From positions 40,568 to 104,567 of the forward strand of contig MU623465.1 in the NCBI GenBank assembly GCA_025201765.1: a stretch of 64,000 nt of DNA, read 5' to 3'. The notes below the pieces were generated by a model. The model ran no database searches, was not told the origin of the DNA, and was given only the letters and a program-made list of their open reading frames with translations. This DNA is from Daldinia sp. FL1419 (lineage: Eukaryota; Ascomycota; Sordariomycetes; Xylariales; Hypoxylaceae). This document shows positions 60,301 to 64,000 of the stretch, in pieces; position 1 is the first letter of the stretch, and every line of letters begins with the position of its first letter. The position numbers and the translations under genes were made by a program.

Positions 60301-61380
60301 AAATATATAAATAATAAGAAATTAGTATTTAATTTAATATAATAATTTTATATATTGATTTAATAATTTTTAGATTTTGAATAATATTATATATTTAAAT
60401 TTTATTAAAATTAATTCCTTTATAAACCTTATATTGTAATTAATAAGTATTAATAGAACAGATATAGAAAAGGATTATATTTTGGAATAATTAATATATT
60501 AATGATATTAAAATAAATATTTTTCCCAAAATTATTAAAATATATAAAAATTATAGATTTAATAAAGAAAAGATTGAATATAATAAAAATAATTATTAAA
60601 TATTATTAAAATTTTTTAATAAATTTTTTAAGAATTTAAAAACTTTAAAAAAATTAAAATATAATTTTAATAATTGATTTTTAAAATTATATTAGAAAAG
60701 TATAATTATATTTTCATAAAGTTTTTTATTACTAATAAATAAATTATTTTTATAATATAATATTAAAATATTATTTATATTTATTTATTTATTTATTATT
60801 ACTCCAATTTACTTAGAATATATTATAGGTATCCAATTCATCTTTTGGTATTTATTCTGGATAGGAACTATATTTTAAAGAAAATCTACCTACTACCTAT
60901 TTAATTAAATTATATTATTATAATTTTAATTTTAATTTATATTTTTATTAAAATTTATTTTTTAATAAAAATAATTAAATTTTAATATAAAAAAATATTT
61001 AATATATTATAATATTTAAATTTTATAAAATAATATAATAATAATTTAAATATAAAATAATAAAAATATTATTATATTATAAAAAGATTATTTTAGAAAA
61101 GAATTAAAATATATATAATTTATATAAAGTATAAATATATATAAATAATTTTATATTTTTATAAAAAATCATTATTTATATTTATTTTTATAATTTTATT
61201 TTTAATATTATAATATTATATTTATTTTTTAAAATAATTTAAAATAATATTATTAATCTATAATCCTTCCTAATTAATTTTAATCTTTTTTATATATCTT
61301 ATTTATATTTTATAATATTATTATATTTATTATATTTATAATTTAATATTACCTTAAAAAATCCATTTTATTTTTATATT
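60300..61380. mobile_element. Family X repeat, copy iii (head-to-head rearranged)
   Basis: 60356-60770 matches the 3' part of family X in inverse orientation (compare 38341-38730). 60800-61380 matches the 5' part in forward orientation (compare 55250-55880). The two halves meet at a TTTATTTATTTA tract (60776-60797). The forward half stops abruptly at 61380, where the degenerate-repeat element begins. Confidence 0.55.
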
Positions 61381-62870
61381 AGTTTTTTGGGATTGGTTGC
61401 TTTGCGACCAGTTTAACATTTTGGATCAATTGTTTTTATTCTAAAATTATTAATTTAATATCAAATTACATAATTGGAGTTATTTTATAAGACCTTATTA
61501 GTTTTTATAGAACTAACCTTTTTAAAATTTTTTATAATTCTTTTGGATATATATAAGTTTTAAGAATTGTTTTTCTTATCTAATTAGTTCGAGCATATTA
61601 TAATCCTTTAAGAATTATTTTTATAGAGTTTTTATATGATAATATATAATATTAATCCTTTTTTTAATATAATTTTCTATAATATGTTACTATTAATAAA
61701 TAACTATTTTTAATAATTATTTTACCTAATTATCTTAATATTTTCTTTAAAATATAATTACTTTATATTTTCTGTTTTTTTATAATTTTTAATTTATTAT
61801 AGGGTAATTGAAGTGTAGGGAATATCTTATAAGAACTATTAAAGTTTTTATTTAATTTATAAGTTTTTAAGAATTTATTTTTATTTAATTAAATAAAACT
61901 CTTTATTATAATAAATTGGAATAATGTAATTATATAATCAAAATTAATTTATAAAACCTTATTAATTTTTATGGAATAATTTTTTTAAGGTTTTCACAGG
62001 TTTTTTTTGATATAAATAAGCCTTTAAAAATTATTTTCTTTTTTGATTAAATTAAGTTCTTAAATATAAAATTATTAATTTTCTTATAAAGTTTTATATA
62101 ATAATATATACCTTTCTTGCCTCTTATTAAATATAACCTTTTTAAAAATGTATTATTATTATTAACAACTATTTTTATTAATTATTCTATTTAATTATTT
62201 TAATAATTTTTTTAAAATATAATTATTTTATATTTAATTATAAAAATATATTTTTAATATATAGATTTTTAAGAGTTAACCTTTATTTAATTAGGTTAAG
62301 CTTTTCAAAATTATCAATTCTTCTTATAGCTTTTTATAATAGTATATAATCTTTTTATTAAATAAGTATAATATTATTAAATAATAAACGCAACTTTGTA
62401 AAGATTTTATTAGCCTTTTTAAAGTTAGATTTCTTAGGTTTCCATAGCTCTTTTGGATATAAATAGGCCTTCAAAAGTTATTTTTCTTATTCAATCAATT
62501 CAAATTCTTTAAATAATTTAGGTTTTTTAGATTTTATCTAATTAATTCAAATTCTATATAAATTATAAAAAATCATTTTTATAAAATTTCATATGAATAA
62601 TATACATTTTCTTTAGTTATAACCTTATTATATGTATTACCATTGGTAAATAATTACCTCTATTAAATATTCTACCTAATTATTTTATCTTTCTCTTTAT
62701 GATATTGTTACTTTATATCTTCAAATTTATATAATAATAAGTAATTACCTTTGTTACCTTCTATTTAATCACTTTAATACCATTTTTCTGGATATAATTA
62801 CTTTATAACTTTTATTTTATTTAACCTTTTGGCTTATTACTTATGGAATAATAAGCCAACTATTTGAAAC
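61381..62870 (-). repeat. Inverted copy of the degenerate repeat block with conserved terminus
   Basis: Starts AGTTTTTTGGGATTGGTTGC and continues with TTTGCGACCAG … TTTTGGATCAA, which is the reverse complement of the terminus at 33519-33580 with few changes. Internal units match those at 30.9-33.4 kb in reverse. The far end near 62870 is approximate. The exact start at the break in family X suggests that this is a true element end. Confidence 0.65.
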
Positions 62871-64000
62871 AGCAAATATATAGGAAATCAAAGGACTCAT
62901 TAGACAAAAAGTATTTTTATTTAAAAAATACAATAAGAAAAAATACAGGAATATTGAATTATTCAAGTTACAAATTATCCATAAAATTAAAGGAAAGGAT
63001 ATCAATAAACTATACGAAAAATTATAATTTATTATTTAAAATTATAATAATAAAAAGAAAAAAAAATATTTATATAATTACCCATAATTTCACATTCTAA
63101 TTAACAAATTATTATTACATTTATTCCATCTTTATAATAATAAATTAAAGGAATGGTTATATGGTTCCATAATATTATACAAATATATATCTAATCAAAT
63201 ATTAATTTAAATCATATTATTATTATTATATTACTTAAAAAACTCAAAGATCATTTTCCTAGAAAATCATAATAATTATTATAAAACTGCTCTATAAAAT
63301 AACCAAAACTGATATACACTAATAGGTAACTTATTTCAAACACCATTATAAAAAGCTTTTCATAATTACATTAATTTATAACCCATATTTCTTAATTTTG
63401 AAATTGTTTAACCAATCTAATTTAATTAAAATATAAATTAACAATATATTTAAAATATTAGATAAAATATTTAATAAATTAAAAAAGGATAAAATGAAAA
63501 AGGTTGGATTTAAAGTGAAATTTAAATTATATTTTAATAAAAATACCCCATTAATATTTAATAATTATATTATTTTAATTAATAATAATAATAATATTTA
63601 TTGATATTAAAAAAATAAAGTAAGAAAATTATAGTAATTTAGAACAGAAAGGATAACACCACTTAACAATATATACAACAATAAGCCTATAATATTTATA
63701 TTATTTTTATTTATTAACCTAAAATAATATTTAATATATATAAAATAATTTAATATAAAAAACCTAGAAAAATTAAAATTAATAAACTTAATAAATATCT
63801 TCAATAATAATTGAATAATTTATCATAAAGATTCTAATATATTAAATTAAATCTTATTATAATAAAAATCTTTATATTTATTAATAAATTATTTATAAAT
63901 AATAAGGACCTTAATTTTTAAATTGGTTATAAAATCTTTATTATTAATGAAATTATAATAAATAAATTATTTATTATAATTAATAATTTAATTTATTAAA

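Larger units (their letters stand above)
59960..64000. other. third AT-rich RIP-like block (runs off the window)
   Basis: At least 4 kb of AT-saturated DNA with rearranged family X sequence, an inverted copy of the degenerate repeats and, from about 62880 to the end, AT-rich sequence I cannot assign. The 78- and 65-codon frames near 62864 and 63607 are compositional artefacts. Confidence 0.85.

Noticed and set aside
62864..63100. 78-codon Lys/Ile/Asn-rich frame
   Set aside because: Composition artefact in an AT-saturated block.

Overview
This window is nuclear DNA of a filamentous ascomycete (Pezizomycotina, most likely Sordariomycetes; Xylariales is only a guess). The genes carry 49-95 bp GT-AG introns with CTAAC/CTGAC-like branch sites. 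The products are typically fungal: an AA9 lytic polysaccharide monooxygenase, an UNC93-like carrier, a DHA2 drug transporter, Nup159 and Stt3. Long AT-saturated tracts full of decayed transposons look like repeat-induced point mutation (RIP). No tRNA, rRNA or CRISPR was seen.

Region 1 (1-21.7 kb) is an accessory-type gene arm of normal composition: the 3' end of an unidentified gene (-), a DHA2 MFS transporter (+), a class V PLP enzyme (-), a CHIP-like TPR/U-box ubiquitin ligase (-), a short-chain dehydrogenase (+), an UNC93-like protein (-), a TauD-type dioxygenase (+), an amino-acid permease (-), an unknown basic/acidic protein (-) and an AA9 LPMO (-). Short palindromic TACCTAGGTA-type repeats are scattered between genes and inside two introns. 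Almost none of these genes appears as one open frame. Each was rebuilt here by joining exons, and for every complete multi-exon model the exon lengths add up to a whole number of codons.

Region 2 (about 21.7-43.9 kb) is a 22 kb AT-rich transposon graveyard without intact genes. It holds two same-orientation Ty1/Copia retrotransposons with about 200 bp LTRs, a Tad1-like LINE relic plus a second LINE fragment, a block of degenerate repeats with a sharply conserved terminus, and a three-layer nest. In the nest, a DNA element with TATGGGACAAAAAA inverted ends encloses Copia copy 2, which itself contains a 2.2 kb insertion.

Region 3 (44.1-54.2 kb) is a housekeeping island: 20S proteasome beta-2 (-) divergent from nucleoporin Nup159 (+), which converges on the dynein intermediate chain (-), which is divergent from ATP synthase subunit e (+). 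Region 4 (54.6-57.2 kb) is AT-rich again. Region 5 (57.4-59.9 kb) holds only STT3, the essential catalytic subunit of oligosaccharyltransferase. Region 6 (60-64 kb) is AT-rich and repeats families seen in region 2.

The layout is a 'two-speed' compartment pattern: essential genes stand in small normal-composition islands between RIP-destroyed blocks. I see no clearly new biological system. The strongest novelty candidate is the unclassified repeat family with a conserved ~45 bp end found near 33.5 kb and, inverted, at 61.4 kb.
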